Assembly (NCBI GenBank): GCA_900012615.1
Contig: LT009756.1
Span: 200,015-264,014, forward strand
Origin: Agrobacterium genomosp. 13 str. CFBP 6927
GTDB lineage: Bacteria; Pseudomonadota; Alphaproteobacteria; Rhizobiales; Rhizobiaceae
Length of the DNA: 64,000 bases
Reading direction: 5' to 3'
Shown: positions 54,593-64,000 of the stretch, piece by piece
Numbering within the stretch: position 1 is the stretch's first letter
Layout of the letters: each line of letters begins with the position of its first letter
Notes under the pieces: model-generated
The model's input: only the letters and a program-made list of their open reading frames with translations
Databases searched by the model: none
What the model was told of the DNA's origin: nothing
Position numbers and translations under genes: made by a program

Positions 54593-55495
54593 ATGCCAGA
54601 ATTGCCAGAAGTCGAAACCGTCAGACGCGGCCTTGCACCAGCCATGGAAGGGGCAAGCATCCGCAGGCTCCATCTCGGCCGTCCCGATTTGCGCTTTCCG
54701 TTTCCAGAGGATTTTGCGGCGCTGATCGAAGGCAAGACAATCATATCGCTCGGGCGCCGGGCGAAATATCTTTTGATCGAACTGGAGGACGGGCTGACCA
54801 TCGTCGCTCATCTGGGTATGTCCGGCTCATTTCGTATTGAGGCAGAGATCGATGGGGCCGGTGACAGGGACGCGCCCGGCGCGTTTCATTATGCCCGTTC
54901 GAAAGACGGCAAGCATGACCATGTCGTCTTTCATCTCGATAAGGGAGAAGAGCGCGTCTGCGTCATCTATAACGATCCGCGCCGCTTCGGTTTCATGCAT
55001 CTTGTCGAGCGCAACAAGCTCGACCTTTACCCTGCTTTTGCGGAGCTCGGCCCGGAGCCGACAGGCAACACACTGAGCGCCGATTATCTGGCGAGCCGGT
55101 TTGACGGCAAAAGCCAGCCTTTGAAAAGCACGCTGCTGGATCAGAAGATCATAGCCGGCCTCGGCAATATCTATGTCTGCGAGGCGCTGTGGCGCGCGCA
55201 CCTTTCACCTTTGCGGGCGGCGGGAACGCTGGTGACGAAAACCGGCAAGCCGAAACCGCAGCTCGTCGACCTCACCGAAAAAATCCGCGACGTGATTGCG
55301 GACGCCATCGCCGCCGGCGGTTCTTCCCTGCGCGACCATATACAGACGGATGGAACGCTTGGTTATTTCCAGCATTCCTTTTCGGTCTACGATCAGGAAG
55401 GCCAGCCTTGCCGGACACCCGGCTGCGGGGGTACGGTTGAAAGGGTGGTGCAGGCTGGTCGTTCGACCTTCTATTGTGCTGCCTGCCAGAAATAG
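54593..55495 (+). CDS. mutM: Formamidopyrimidine-DNA glycosylase
   Basis: 300 residues from ATG 54593, giving the mature N-terminus [13 protein letters not shown] in which Pro2 is the nucleophile. [16 protein letters not shown] H2TH/strand features ([14 protein letters not shown]), the H2TH region [22 protein letters not shown] and the zinc finger [28 protein letters not shown] are all present. It excises 8-oxoguanine and formamidopyrimidines. It is divergent from ubiE and 33 bases upstream of the enoyl-CoA hydratase. Confidence 0.97.
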   Translation: MPELPEVETVRRGLAPAMEGASIRRLHLGRPDLRFPFPEDFAALIEGKTIISLGRRAKYLLIELEDGLTIVAHLGMSGSFRIEAEIDGAGDRDAPGAFHYARSKDGKHDHVVFHLDKGEERVCVIYNDPRRFGFMHLVERNKLDLYPAFAELGPEPTGNTLSADYLASRFDGKSQPLKSTLLDQKIIAGLGNIYVCEALWRAHLSPLRAAGTLVTKTGKPKPQLVDLTEKIRDVIADAIAAGGSSLRDHIQTDGTLGYFQHSFSVYDQEGQPCRTPGCGGTVERVVQAGRSTFYCAACQK

Positions 55496-55528
55496 CTGAG
55501 TTGGAATAGCGGAGAAGGGGAGACTGCC

Positions 55529-56302
55529 GTGGATTATGAAACGATACTGGTGGAGAAACGCGATGAGGTGGGCGTCATCACGCTCAATCGCCCCAAGGCG
55601 CTCAACGCTCTCAATTCGGTGCTTCTGAAAGAACTGCGGCACATTCTTTCCTCTTTTTCCGCTGACGATTCCATCGGTGCGATCATCATCACCGGATCGG
55701 AAAAGGCATTTGCCGCAGGCGCCGACATCAAGGAAATGCAGGGGCTGGATTTTGTCGACGCCTATGTCGGCGACTTCCTCGGCGGCTGGGAAGAGGTCGC
55801 ATCGACACGCAAGCCGGTCATCGCCGCAGTCTCCGGCTTTGCGCTGGGTGGCGGGTGTGAGCTGGCGATGATGTGCGATTTCATCATCGCTTCCGACACG
55901 GCGAAATTCGGCCAGCCGGAAATCACGCTCGGCGTCATTCCCGGCATGGGCGGCTCGCAGCGGCTGACGAGGGCCGTGGGCAAGGCGAAGGCCATGGATC
56001 TGGTTCTGACCGGCCGCATGATGGATGCGGCGGAAGCCGAGCGCGCCGGTCTCGTGTCGCGGATCGTGCCGGCTGCAAATCTCATGGATGAGGCAGTGGA
56101 GGCTGCGACACGCATCGCCTCGCTGTCGCGCGCTTCCGTCCTCATGGCCAAGGAAAGCGTCAATCGCTCCTTCGAGGTCCCTCTGGCGGAGGGGCTCAGA
56201 TATGAAAGACGATCCTTCCAGTCGCTCTTTGCAACAGCGGATCAGAAGGAGGGCATGGCGGCCTTCGTCGAAAAGCGCAAACCCGCTTTCCGGAATCGCT
56301 AA
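55529..56302 (+). CDS. Enoyl-CoA hydratase
   Basis: 257 residues from GTG 55529, preceded by GGGGAG; no in-frame ATG is better placed. Crotonase-fold oxyanion-hole motifs are [11 protein letters not shown] and [17 protein letters not shown] with the catalytic Glu, followed by [26 protein letters not shown] with the second Glu. It hydrates 2-enoyl-CoA in beta-oxidation. It is close downstream of mutM, and rpsT follows after its own promoter region. Confidence 0.95.
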   Translation: MDYETILVEKRDEVGVITLNRPKALNALNSVLLKELRHILSSFSADDSIGAIIITGSEKAFAAGADIKEMQGLDFVDAYVGDFLGGWEEVASTRKPVIAAVSGFALGGGCELAMMCDFIIASDTAKFGQPEITLGVIPGMGGSQRLTRAVGKAKAMDLVLTGRMMDAAEAERAGLVSRIVPAANLMDEAVEAATRIASLSRASVLMAKESVNRSFEVPLAEGLRYERRSFQSLFATADQKEGMAAFVEKRKPAFRNR

Positions 56303-56497
56303 GGATTCGGAATATCGGCGCTTTTAAGCGTTTTGCGCGTTGACGGGCGTAAGCTTTAGCGGTATATGCCCGCCCACGGTTAAGGAAAGCCATCCGGCTT
56401 GTCCGAAATTACTCCCGCATTCTTGGGTTACGTGAGGTCGTCGAACGACCCGATCCTGTGGTTGCGGAATTTGGTTTGAATTCGAAGAGAGGCATAC

Positions 56498-56764
56498 ATG
56501 GCCAATACAACTTCGGCGAAAAAGGCGACCCGCAAGATCGCTCGCCGTACCGCAGTCAACAAGGCTCGCCGTTCGCGCGTTCGCGGCTTCATCCGCAAGG
56601 TCGAGGAAGCGATTGCTTCGGGCGATCTGGCAGTAGCCACCGAAGCTCTGAAGGCAGCTCAGCCCGAGATCCAGCGCGCCGCCACCCGGGGCGTTCTGCA
56701 TGGCAACACCGCATCCCGCAAGGTGTCGCGTCTCGCACAGCGCGTTAAGGCCCTTTCCGCCTAA
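56498..56764 (+). CDS. rpsT: 30S ribosomal protein S20
   Basis: 88 residues: [42 protein letters not shown], then [27 protein letters not shown], matching S20. It is a small basic protein binding 16S rRNA early in 30S assembly. A terminator (56792-56817) follows, and dnaA lies 770 bases downstream, a neighbourhood common in alphaproteobacteria. Confidence 0.98.
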   Translation: MANTTSAKKATRKIARRTAVNKARRSRVRGFIRKVEEAIASGDLAVATEALKAAQPEIQRAATRGVLHGNTASRKVSRLAQRVKALSA

Positions 56765-57535
56765 TCCGGCTAATCACAAATAATTATTCTAAAAGCCTGG
56801 TCTTTTGACCGGGCTTTTTGTGATTCTAACCACCTGTTAAGCAATCCTGCCGTAACGTGACAAACGCGTGTCAGATGGACGACAGGAAATATTAAATAAA
56901 AACAATAGCTTGCCGGAGGTGTCTCTGGAAATGGGAGGCTTTCTCTACGGAAGTCCCGACGAGTTTTGAGTCAAGAAGATTTTTATTTTTTTGCCAAAAT
57001 CGCCTCTTAAAAAATGCCAAAATTGAATCTCATTGATTCATAAGCGATTCTGCTTCGGACCTTGCCCGTGATGCAAAACGGTCTTTGCGAGTCAATGGCC
57101 GATCTGAGTTTTTGCAGAAAAAACGCCATTGATCTCTCCCCACGATCCTGCCTAAATGCATTTCAACAAGGGGTGCGGATCGCAGTCCACAGATTATCGT
57201 GATGATCACATCGACGGTATTCACCTTCTTGCTGGCGGGTCTTTCGAGGTCCGTTTTCTCAGGTCATGGAGCTTTTTGTGCCGTTTCGGTCTCGGAACGG
57301 GCGGGAGCTTTTTGTCCTCAAGAATGCGCCTTTAGGTTGTGATGAAAGGAGCGTCTTTAGCGTGTCGCAGGCCTCTCCATGAGGGGGAGGGAAATGGGAT
57401 AACCGGCTCGCAAACGAGTAGAAGCCTTTGACGTTCTTTCGAGGGGAGCGCTGAAGGCAAGAATAATACGAGGGGGATCCCTGGCGATCGATTTTTGGTC
57501 GTCAGGCTATGATTGGCAATTTGAAAGGCGGCAAT
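56765..57535 (+). promoter_or_regulatory. Long dnaA upstream region with clustered GANTC sites
   Basis: 771 bases without a gene. It contains five GANTC sequences at 56968, 57025, 57035, 57046 and 57089, within 126 bases. GANTC is the site methylated by CcrM in alphaproteobacteria, and methylation state regulates dnaA transcription in Caulobacter. No consensus DnaA box is found and no origin is supported. The 3' half is G+C-typical and the 5' half A+T-rich. Confidence 0.6.
56792..56817 (+). terminator. Intrinsic terminator of rpsT
   Basis: AAAGCCTGGTC and GACCGGGCTTT form an 11-base stem (one T-G pair) around TTTT, followed by TT. It is 28 bases past the rpsT stop. Confidence 0.85.
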
Positions 57536-59098
57536 ATGCAATTGAATTTGGCGATGGGTGCGGTGGCTGATGGGGACCGCGCACCGAAGGCTTGTGATGC
57601 AGCTTGCTCAGATGCGGCAGGGGACAAATCGGCAATGAAGCACGATGCGCTGTTTGAACGTTTTAGCGCGCGGCTCAAGGCACAGGTTGGTCCCGAGGTC
57701 TATGCAAGCTGGTTTGCACGGCTCAAACTCCATTCCGTTTCGAAAAGCGTCGTCCGTTTTACCGTTCCGACGACCTTTCTGAAGTCCTGGATCAACAACC
57801 GTTATATGGATCTGATCACCAACCTCGTGCAAAGCGAGGATGCGGATGTGCTGAAGGTGGAAATTCTTGTCCGCTCTGCCAGCCGTCCGGTCCGTCCCGC
57901 GCAGGCCGAGGAGAGGGTGCAGCCGGTTCAGGACATGGGCACTGTTGCACGCAACAAGTCCTTCATTCCGTCGCAGCCCGCGACGACGCCTGCTGCGCAG
58001 CCCGCGGCGGCCCAGGCAACCCTGCGTCAGGGTAGCTCCGGCCCGCTGTTCGGCTCGCCGCTCGATACACGTTTCACCTTTGATACCTTTGTCGAAGGCT
58101 CGTCCAACCGCGTGGCCCTTGCGGCGGCGAAGACAATCGCGGAAGCGGGTGCTGGCGCTGTGCGCTTCAATCCGCTGTTCATCCATGCGGGCGTCGGCCT
58201 CGGCAAGACGCATCTTCTGCAGGCGATTGCCAATGCCGCCATCGACAGCCCGCGCAATCCACGCGTGGTCTATCTGACGGCCGAATATTTCATGTGGCGT
58301 TTCGCGACCGCGATCCGTGACAATGACGCGCTGACGCTGAAGGACACGCTGCGCAATATCGATCTGCTCGTCATCGACGACATGCAGTTCCTGCAGGGCA
58401 AGATGATCCAGCACGAATTCTGCCACCTGCTGAACATGCTGCTCGACAGCGCCAAGCAGGTCGTGGTCGCTGCTGACCGGGCGCCCTGGGAGCTGGAATC
58501 GCTCGATCCGCGTGTCCGTTCGCGTCTTCAGGGCGGTATGGCCATCGAGATCGAAGGTCCCGACTACGATATGCGTTATGAAATGCTCAACCGTCGCATG
58601 GGTTCAGCGCGTCAGGACGATCCGTCTTTCGAGATTTCGGACGAAATCCTGACCCACGTTGCCAAAAGCGTGACGGCAAGCGGGCGTGAGCTTGAAGGTG
58701 CGTTCAACCAGTTGATGTTCCGTCGCTCTTTCGAGCCGAACCTCTCGGTTGACCGCGTCGATGAGCTGCTGTCGCACCTCGTCGGAAGCGGTGAGGCCAA
58801 ACGCGTGCGCATCGAGGATATTCAGCGCATCGTCGCCAAGCACTATAATGTGTCGCGGCAGGAGCTGGTGTCCAACCGTCGTACCCGCGTCATCGTCAAG
58901 CCGCGCCAGATCGCCATGTATCTGGCCAAGATGCTGACGCCGCGTTCCTTCCCCGAGATCGGCCGCCGTTTCGGCGGTCGCGACCACACCACGGTTCTCC
59001 ACGCGGTGCGCAAGATCGAGGAATTGATTTCCGGCGATACCAAGCTCGGCCATGAGGTTGAGCTGCTGAAGCGCCTGATCAACGAAAACAACGCCTAA
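57536..59098 (+). CDS. dnaA: Chromosomal replication initiator protein
   Basis: 520 residues from ATG 57536, with AGGCGG five bases upstream; ATG 57509 in the same frame is weaker. An N-terminal domain I ([31 protein letters not shown]), a Pro/Gln-rich linker, an AAA+ domain with Walker [14 protein letters not shown] (about residue 217) and Walker [14 protein letters not shown] (about 277), and the C-terminal DNA-binding signature [18 protein letters not shown] (about 480). It opens the chromosome origin for replication. It is followed by a UUCG-loop terminator. Confidence 0.98.
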   Translation: MQLNLAMGAVADGDRAPKACDAACSDAAGDKSAMKHDALFERFSARLKAQVGPEVYASWFARLKLHSVSKSVVRFTVPTTFLKSWINNRYMDLITNLVQSEDADVLKVEILVRSASRPVRPAQAEERVQPVQDMGTVARNKSFIPSQPATTPAAQPAAAQATLRQGSSGPLFGSPLDTRFTFDTFVEGSSNRVALAAAKTIAEAGAGAVRFNPLFIHAGVGLGKTHLLQAIANAAIDSPRNPRVVYLTAEYFMWRFATAIRDNDALTLKDTLRNIDLLVIDDMQFLQGKMIQHEFCHLLNMLLDSAKQVVVAADRAPWELESLDPRVRSRLQGGMAIEIEGPDYDMRYEMLNRRMGSARQDDPSFEISDEILTHVAKSVTASGRELEGAFNQLMFRRSFEPNLSVDRVDELLSHLVGSGEAKRVRIEDIQRIVAKHYNVSRQELVSNRRTRVIVKPRQIAMYLAKMLTPRSFPEIGRRFGGRDHTTVLHAVRKIEELISGDTKLGHEVELLKRLINENNA

Positions 59099-59101
59099 TA
59101 A

Positions 59102-59121
59102 AAGCGGCCTTCGGGCCGCTT
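59102..59121 (+). terminator. dnaA terminator hairpin 1
   Basis: AAGCGGCC/GGCCGCTT stem with the TTCG tetraloop, five bases past the dnaA stop. CAACCTTTT follows. Confidence 0.75.
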
Positions 59122-59149
59122 CAACCTTTTGGCAATCATACCCTGTCAC

Positions 59150-59245
59150 GCGACGTCATCCTCGGGCTTGTCCCGAGGACCAACCACGTTTCGGAAAGTC
59201 AATCGTTTGCAGATGCTCGGGACAGGCCCGAGCACGACGCGAGGA
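59150..59245. repeat. Palindromic repeat element (BIME/MITE-like)
   Basis: Two self-complementary units, CTCGGGCTTGTCCCGAG (59161-59177) and CTCGGGACAGGCCCGAG (59216-59232), are also inverted copies of each other, around a central 38 bases, so the whole folds into a large cruciform. The GTCATCCTCGGGCTTG phrase resembles widespread rhizobial intergenic repeats. Confidence 0.65.
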
Positions 59246-59273
59246 GAGGTTTTCCGACTGCGTTGTTACCCTC

Positions 59274-59297
59274 AGCGGCCTCTGGGCCGCTTTTTTA
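59274..59297 (+). terminator. Second, near-identical terminator hairpin
   Basis: AGCGGCC-TCTG-GGCCGCT followed by TTTTTTATT, almost the same stem as the dnaA terminator at 59102 but with a stronger T-tract. Confidence 0.8.
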
Positions 59298-59319
59298 TTG
59301 GCTTTTCGGGTCCCGCAGG

Positions 59320-60528
59320 TCAGCAGGCGAGATCGGCCACCACCGCATCCAGAATGAGCATGCCGGAAGGCGTGCAGCGCAGGCGGGAATTGCCGAGCCT
59401 TTCCACGAAACCGTGCTGGAGAAGGAATTCTTCCTTTTCCGGGTCGAGATCGCGGCCGGACAGATCGCTCCAGCGGGCAAGATCGATACCCTCGCGCAGG
59501 CGAAGCCCCATCAGCAGCAATTCGTCTGCCTGCTCATCCACGCCGAGCATTTCCTGATCGACCATGCCATGGCCTTCCCGCTCAACGGTTTCGAGCCAGT
59601 TTTCCGGGTGGCGCTCGGTGGCGGTTGCGAGCTTGGAGGCGCCTCTCGTCAGGCGTCCATGCGCGCCGGGGCCAATGCCGGCATAATCGCCATAACGCCA
59701 ATAGGTGAGGTTATGGCGGCTTTCCGCGCCGGGCCGGGCATGGTTGGAAACCTCATAGGCCGGCATGCCGTAACGCTCGGTGATTTCCTGCGTCGCCTCA
59801 TAAAGCACGGCCGAATGCTCTCCATCCGGCACGATGAGCTTGCCTGCCTTGTGCAGCCCGTAAAAGGGCGTGCCTTCCTCAATGGTCAACTGGTAGAGCG
59901 ACAGATGGTCGACGGCATAGGAAACCGCCTCCTTCAGTTCGGCGTCCCATTCGGCCACCGTCTGGTTCGGGCGGGCGTAGATGAGATCGAAGGACATGCG
60001 CGGGAAAATCTCCCGCGCCAGCCTTATGGCTTTCAAGGCATCGGCAACATCATGCAGGCGGCCAAGGAACTTCAGGTCCCGATCGTTCAGCGCCTGTACG
60101 CCGAGCGAGACGCGGTTGACACCCGCTGCCCGGTAACCGCGAAAGCGCTCCGCCTCAACGCTGGAAGGGTTCGCCTCCATCGTGATCTCGATACCGTCGG
60201 GCACATGCCAGAAGCGCGAGACGCCATCAAGAAGTGCTGCGACCGTCTGCGGGTCCATCAGCGATGGCGTGCCGCCGCCCATGAAGATGCTGGTGACGAC
60301 GCGCGGGCCGCTCAATGCCCGCATATGTTCCATTTCACGGAGAAAGGCAGCCGTAAACCGTTCCTGATCCACCGGGCGGTGGCGGACATGGCTGTTGAAA
60401 TCGCAATAGGGACATTTGGCCGCGCAGAAGGGCCAATGTAGATAGATCCCGAAGCCGGGATCGCCCGTATCCGGCAGAAGCGATGCGCCGGGGGCAGAAA
60501 AATGATGCTCCCCGACCATCGGGTTCAT
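59320..60528 (-). CDS. hemW: Radical SAM haem chaperone HemW
   Basis: 402 residues. The radical SAM cluster motif is [14 protein letters not shown] near residue 35, followed by [15 protein letters not shown] and [13 protein letters not shown]. These match HemW (formerly an oxygen-independent coproporphyrinogen oxidase-like protein), which delivers haem; true coproporphyrinogen oxidase activity is not expected. Its start overlaps the stop of rdgB by four bases. Confidence 0.95.
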   Translation of the reverse strand: MNPMVGEHHFSAPGASLLPDTGDPGFGIYLHWPFCAAKCPYCDFNSHVRHRPVDQERFTAAFLREMEHMRALSGPRVVTSIFMGGGTPSLMDPQTVAALLDGVSRFWHVPDGIEITMEANPSSVEAERFRGYRAAGVNRVSLGVQALNDRDLKFLGRLHDVADALKAIRLAREIFPRMSFDLIYARPNQTVAEWDAELKEAVSYAVDHLSLYQLTIEEGTPFYGLHKAGKLIVPDGEHSAVLYEATQEITERYGMPAYEVSNHARPGAESRHNLTYWRYGDYAGIGPGAHGRLTRGASKLATATERHPENWLETVEREGHGMVDQEMLGVDEQADELLLMGLRLREGIDLARWSDLSGRDLDPEKEEFLLQHGFVERLGNSRLRCTPSGMLILDAVVADLAC

Positions 60529-61169
60529 GCCTCCAGGCAGGTTTCTACGAATTTTTTAAAGGCGCGGGCGCGATGCGACAGCGCTGCCGCGTCACCCGGC
60601 TTCCAGCCGTGTTTTTCGTCCGCCGTCATCTCACCGAATGTAGTGTCATAGCCTTCGGGTTTGAAGACGGGGTCATAACCGAAACCGCTCGTTCCGCGCG
60701 GCGGCCACACCACAGTGCCCTCCACCTCGCCGCGGAAATATTCGACATGCCCATCCGGCCAGGCGAGGCAAAGCACGCTGACGAAGCGGCCAGTGCGGTC
60801 TTCCGGCTTCGATGCGCCTCGCTCGGCCAGCGCATCCTCGACCTTCTGCATCGCCATGGCGAAGTCGCGGGTGCCATCGGCCGTTTCCGCCCAATTGGCG
60901 GTATAGACGCCCGGTGCCCCATCCAGCGCATCGATGACCAGACCGGAATCGTCGGACAAGGCGGGCAGACCCGATGCCTTTGCGGAGGCAAGCGCCTTGA
61001 TGGCGGCATTGTCCTCAAAGGTGGTGCCCGTTTCTTCCGGCTCTTCGAAATTCAGCTCGGCAGCCGACTTGGCAGAGAAGCCGAAAGGTCCGATCAGGTC
61101 GGCGATTTCGGCGATCTTGCCCTTGTTGTGGCTGGCGACGACGATCGTTCTGGTATCGAGCTTGCGCAT
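60525..61169 (-). CDS. rdgB: Non-canonical purine NTP pyrophosphatase (RdgB/HAM1)
   Basis: 214 residues from ATG 61169. Signature motifs: [13 protein letters not shown] near the start, [28 protein letters not shown], and [25 protein letters not shown]. It hydrolyses XTP, ITP and dITP to monophosphates. It starts 16 bases after rph stop and overlaps hemW, giving an rph-rdgB-hemW operon, a common order in alphaproteobacteria. Confidence 0.97.
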   Translation of the reverse strand: MRKLDTRTIVVASHNKGKIAEIADLIGPFGFSAKSAAELNFEEPEETGTTFEDNAAIKALASAKASGLPALSDDSGLVIDALDGAPGVYTANWAETADGTRDFAMAMQKVEDALAERGASKPEDRTGRFVSVLCLAWPDGHVEYFRGEVEGTVVWPPRGTSGFGYDPVFKPEGYDTTFGEMTADEKHGWKPGDAAALSHRARAFKKFVETCLEA

Positions 61170-61185
61170 GACGTTTTCCCGTGGC

Positions 61186-61902
61186 TCAGGCGATCGCCTG
61201 TTTCTGAAGGGCGACCAGTTCGCCGCAGCCCGTCTTGGCAAGGCTAAGCAGCGTCAGGAATTCCTCTTCGGAGAAGGGGGCGCCTTCCGCCGTTCCCTGA
61301 ACCTCGACGATGCCGCCGGAGCCGGTGATGACGAAATTCGCGTCGGTCTCGGCCGAGGAATCCTCCAGATAATCGAGATCGATGACCGGCTGTTTTGCGA
61401 AGATACCGCAGGAGATCGCCGCGATATGATCCTTGAGGACCTTCTCGACCTTGATCATGTTGCGGGTTTCCATCCACTTCAGGCAATCATGAAGGGCTAT
61501 CCAGGCGCCGGTGATGGAGGCGGTGCGCGTGCCGCCATCGGCCTGAATGACATCGCAGTCGATGCTGATCTGGCGCTCCCCGAGCGCCTGCAGGTCGACC
61601 ACCGCACGCAGCGAGCGGCCGATGAGGCGCTGGATTTCCTGGGTGCGGCCGCCCTGCTTGCCGGAAGCGGCCTCGCGCTTCATACGCTCATGGGTGGAGC
61701 GTGGCAGCATGCCATATTCGGCGGTGACCCAGCCCTTGCCGCTGTTGCGCAGCCACGGCGGCGTCTTTTCCTCAAGGCTTGCGGTGACGAGCACATGTGT
61801 GTCGCCGAATTTGACCAGACAGGAGCCTTCGGCATGTTTCGAGAAATTGCGCTCGAAGGAAACCTTGCGCATCTGATCGGTTTTTCTGCCTGAAGGCCGC
61901 AT
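61186..61902 (-). CDS. rph: Ribonuclease PH
   Basis: 238 residues from ATG 61902 ([50 protein letters not shown]). [48 protein letters not shown] is the RNase PH signature, with phosphate-binding and hexamer contacts. It trims tRNA 3' ends phosphorolytically. It is divergent from hrcA and first in the rph-rdgB-hemW operon. Confidence 0.97.
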   Translation of the reverse strand: MRPSGRKTDQMRKVSFERNFSKHAEGSCLVKFGDTHVLVTASLEEKTPPWLRNSGKGWVTAEYGMLPRSTHERMKREAASGKQGGRTQEIQRLIGRSLRAVVDLQALGERQISIDCDVIQADGGTRTASITGAWIALHDCLKWMETRNMIKVEKVLKDHIAAISCGIFAKQPVIDLDYLEDSSAETDANFVITGSGGIVEVQGTAEGAPFSEEEFLTLLSLAKTGCGELVALQKQAIA

Positions 61903-62038
61903 ATGATCCACTCTCCATGTTGGTTCCTGCCTTCTAAGGCGAGGCCCGGGCATTTGCAAAGCCAATTTCCGTTTTGCCGCGGCGGCGCGACGCATTATAT
62001 TGATGCAAACAGGATTTGGATGACAAAGAACGGACGAG

Positions 62039-63130
62039 ATGGGCTTTTCTGCACCGCTTTCAAAAGATCAGGCATCGCTGCTGGATGAACGGTCGCGGGA
62101 GATTTTCCGGCGCATCGTTGAAGGTTATCTCGACACGGGTGAACCCCTGGGGTCGCGCAGCCTGTCGCGGCTGCTGCCCATGTCGCTCTCGCCGGCTTCC
62201 GTCCGCAACGTGATGAGCGATCTGGAGGAGCTGGGCCTCATCTATTCGCCGCATATCAGCGCCGGGCGCCTGCCCACCCAGACGGGACTACGCTTCTTCG
62301 TTGACGCCTTCATGCAGGTGGGCGATCTGCCTGCTGAGGAACGGGCAAACATCGACCGGCAGATCGGCCCGGTCGCCGGCCACGAGCAATCGCTGGAAGG
62401 GCTGCTGACGGAGGCGAGCCGCATGTTATCAGGCATGTCGCGCGGCGCTGGCCTCGTGCTGACGGCCAAGAACGACGTCATCCTCAAACATGTGGAATTC
62501 ATCCGGCTGGAACCCACCAAGGCGCTTGCCGTGCTGGTGGGCGACCACAATCAGGTCGAAAACCGCATCATCGAGTTACCTGCGGGCATTTCCTCGTCGC
62601 AATTGATAGAGGCGGCGAATTTCATCAATGCGCATCTGTCCGGCCAGACGCTGCAGGAGTTGCGAACTCAGTTCCAGAGGCAGCAGGCGGAGTTGCAATC
62701 GGAGCTCGGCACGCTGGCGCAGGATCTCATCGAGCGCGGCCTGGCCGTCTGGGCGGGCGACAATGAGGAGGGCAAGCTCGGCCGCCTCATCGTGCGCGGG
62801 CGCTCCAACCTGCTTGAGGGTCTCGCCGGCGAGGAAGACATTGATCGCGTGCGCCTGCTGTTCGACGATCTCGAGCGCAAGGAAAATCTCATTGAAATCC
62901 TCAATCTCGCGGAAAGCGGCTCGGGGGTCAGGATTTTCATCGGTTCGGAAAACAAGCTGTTTTCGCTGTCCGGTTCCTCGCTGATTGTCGCGCCCTACCG
63001 CGATGAGGAAAATCGCGTTGTGGGTGCCGTCGGCGTCATTGGTCCCACCAGGCTCAATTATGCCCGTATCGTGCCTATGGTGGACTATACAGCGCAGATC
63101 ATGGCCCGCCTTTCCCGGAAGCAGAGATAG
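62039..63130 (+). CDS. hrcA: Heat-inducible transcription repressor
   Basis: 363 residues. The N-terminal winged helix ([66 protein letters not shown]) and the C-terminal region with [52 protein letters not shown] match HrcA. It represses groESL-type operons by binding CIRCE elements; I see no CIRCE in this window. grpE follows in the same direction, as in many alphaproteobacteria. Confidence 0.97.
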   Translation: MGFSAPLSKDQASLLDERSREIFRRIVEGYLDTGEPLGSRSLSRLLPMSLSPASVRNVMSDLEELGLIYSPHISAGRLPTQTGLRFFVDAFMQVGDLPAEERANIDRQIGPVAGHEQSLEGLLTEASRMLSGMSRGAGLVLTAKNDVILKHVEFIRLEPTKALAVLVGDHNQVENRIIELPAGISSSQLIEAANFINAHLSGQTLQELRTQFQRQQAELQSELGTLAQDLIERGLAVWAGDNEEGKLGRLIVRGRSNLLEGLAGEEDIDRVRLLFDDLERKENLIEILNLAESGSGVRIFIGSENKLFSLSGSSLIVAPYRDEENRVVGAVGVIGPTRLNYARIVPMVDYTAQIMARLSRKQR

Positions 63131-63243
63131 GATAAGCCCGCAAGGCCAGAGAATGCGGCAAGCTTTTCGCCGCAAGCCTTGATTTTTGCCCGTCAAACCT
63201 CGATATCGGGCGCAACCAACAACATTCAAATCTGGAGAACGTC

Positions 63244-63879
63244 ATGACCGACGATACAAAAAAGCCCGGACCTGACGCTGATGTCGCCGAAGAGTTTGTC
63301 GAACCCACGCTTGCCGGGGAAGAGCCGTCTGAAATCGCCGAACCCGATCCGGTCGAGCTGCTGAAGTCTGAAAATGCCGATCTGCGCGACAAGTTCCTGC
63401 GCCTCGCGGCCGAAATGGACAATCTTCGCCGCCGCACCGAGCGTGACGTCAAGGACGCCAAGTCCTATTCGCTCGCCGGTTTTGCGCGCGACATGCTCGC
63501 CGTTTCCGATAATCTTCGCCGTGCTCTCGAGGCCATTCCCGATGAACTCAAGACCAATGGCGAAGCTGGTCTCAACGGCCTGATTGAAGGCGTGGAAATG
63601 ACCGAGCGCTCGATGCTGTCGACGCTGGAACGCCACGGCGTCAAGAAGATCGATGCTGAAGGCCAGAAGTTCGACCCGAATTTCCACCAGGCCATGTTCG
63701 AAATCCCCAACCCGGCGGTGCCGAACAATACCGTGGTTCAGGTGGTTCAGGCCGGTTTCACCATCGGTGATCGCGTGCTGCGCCCCGCCATGGTCGGTGT
63801 CGCCAAGGGCGGCCCGAAGGCGGAGACCGCCGCATCGGCCGAGCCGGGCACCTCTTCTCTCAATGAAAAGGATGCCTGA
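63244..63879 (+). CDS. grpE: Nucleotide exchange factor GrpE
   Basis: 211 residues. An acidic N-terminus and a long coiled-coil helix ([58 protein letters not shown]) lead to the C-terminal beta domain [56 protein letters not shown], the GrpE signature. It accelerates ADP release from DnaK. It is 114 bases downstream of hrcA, probably with its own heat-responsive promoter. Confidence 0.98.
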   Translation: MTDDTKKPGPDADVAEEFVEPTLAGEEPSEIAEPDPVELLKSENADLRDKFLRLAAEMDNLRRRTERDVKDAKSYSLAGFARDMLAVSDNLRRALEAIPDELKTNGEAGLNGLIEGVEMTERSMLSTLERHGVKKIDAEGQKFDPNFHQAMFEIPNPAVPNNTVVQVVQAGFTIGDRVLRPAMVGVAKGGPKAETAASAEPGTSSLNEKDA

Positions 63880-63905
63880 GGCATTCTCTTCATTACCCCA
63901 ATAAA

Positions 63906-63927
63906 AAACGCGCCTTACGGCGCGTTT
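63906..63927 (+). terminator. Intrinsic terminator of grpE
   Basis: AAACGCGCC/GGCGCGTTT nine-base stem with a TTAC loop followed by ATTTGTT, 27 bases past the grpE stop. Confidence 0.85.
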
Positions 63928-64000
63928 ATTTGTTCTATGTAAAAACGTAAAACGTAACGGGAACCCGGACGGACCGGAACGGGGAAAGGCGGAACCGGAC

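Noticed and set aside
56765..57535. Chromosomal origin next to dnaA
   Set aside because: No DnaA-box cluster or 13-mer-like repeats are visible, and in Rhizobiaceae the origin is usually elsewhere. Only GANTC clustering is supported.
63178..63208. Heat-shock sigma-32-like promoter before grpE
   Set aside because: CTTG is present, but the downstream element (CTCGATAT) fits the consensus poorly at the expected spacing.
1..64000. tRNA, rRNA, riboswitch, CRISPR, insertion sequence or prophage
   Set aside because: No cloverleaf, rRNA-like stretch, regular spaced repeats, transposase or phage gene was recognised by eye; small or degenerate RNA elements could have been missed.

Overview
This window looks like core chromosome of an alphaproteobacterium in the Rhizobiaceae, most likely Agrobacterium or a close relative. 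The reasons are moderately high G+C, a short Agrobacterium-type phospholipid N-methyltransferase (pmtA), dnaA far from dnaN and next to rpsT, GANTC (CcrM-type) sites in front of dnaA, a ugpBAEC operon behind a Pho box, an Irr-like palindrome upstream of an iron gene cluster, and small dispersed palindromic intergenic repeats. I see no tRNA, rRNA, CRISPR array, insertion sequence or phage gene.

Layout. 1-4.6 kb: minus-strand accessory enzymes (GNAT fragment, aldo/keto reductase, GlxA-type regulator with an isochorismatase-like hydrolase), a Gfo/Idh/MocA oxidoreductase and two small membrane proteins. 4.8-9.9 kb: xseA, an enolase-superfamily dehydratase with its FadR-type repressor, and a divergent MarR regulator/EamA transporter pair with visible operators. 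9.9-18.1 kb: M29 aminopeptidase, YbaK and ArsC-like proteins, a 2H phosphoesterase, a TetR regulator with a membrane protein, guaA, an MTA/SAH nucleosidase, a thioesterase and TspO. 18.1-23.3 kb: a four-gene periplasmic cluster (imelysin IrpA, di-haem DUF1111 protein, second imelysin, DUF1513 Tat protein) behind a perfect palindrome; this is the least understood multi-gene system here. 23.3-34.6 kb: an RsmB-like methyltransferase, a 3D/RlpA-like protein, an epimerase-like protein, queG, a GST, uppP, an NDUFA9-like protein, pyrF with a divergent phosphatase-family protein, pmtA and dnaN. 34.9-44.8 kb: rsmI-yraN, a sugar acetyltransferase, ugpBAEC, a cupin, gshB and comM. 45-56.3 kb: cysK, a LysE exporter, dut, prfC, coaBC, a YjbR protein, a fatty-acid hydroxylase, a Cys-repeat secreted protein, ubiB/ubiE, mutM and an enoyl-CoA hydratase. 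56.5 kb to the end: rpsT, dnaA, hemW-rdgB-rph, and hrcA-grpE.

Most of the window is ordinary housekeeping. The points that merit a second look are the imelysin cluster and its control site, two apparent frameshifts (the 5' end of queG and a small conserved-looking gene near 12.3 kb), a secreted protein made of two Cys-containing repeats, a 51-residue exported peptide, a phosphatase-family protein without the usual arginines, hairpins after the first genes of the ugp and irp operons, and a palindromic repeat lying between two near-identical terminators after dnaA. Function calls rest on motifs read by eye; no database search was run.
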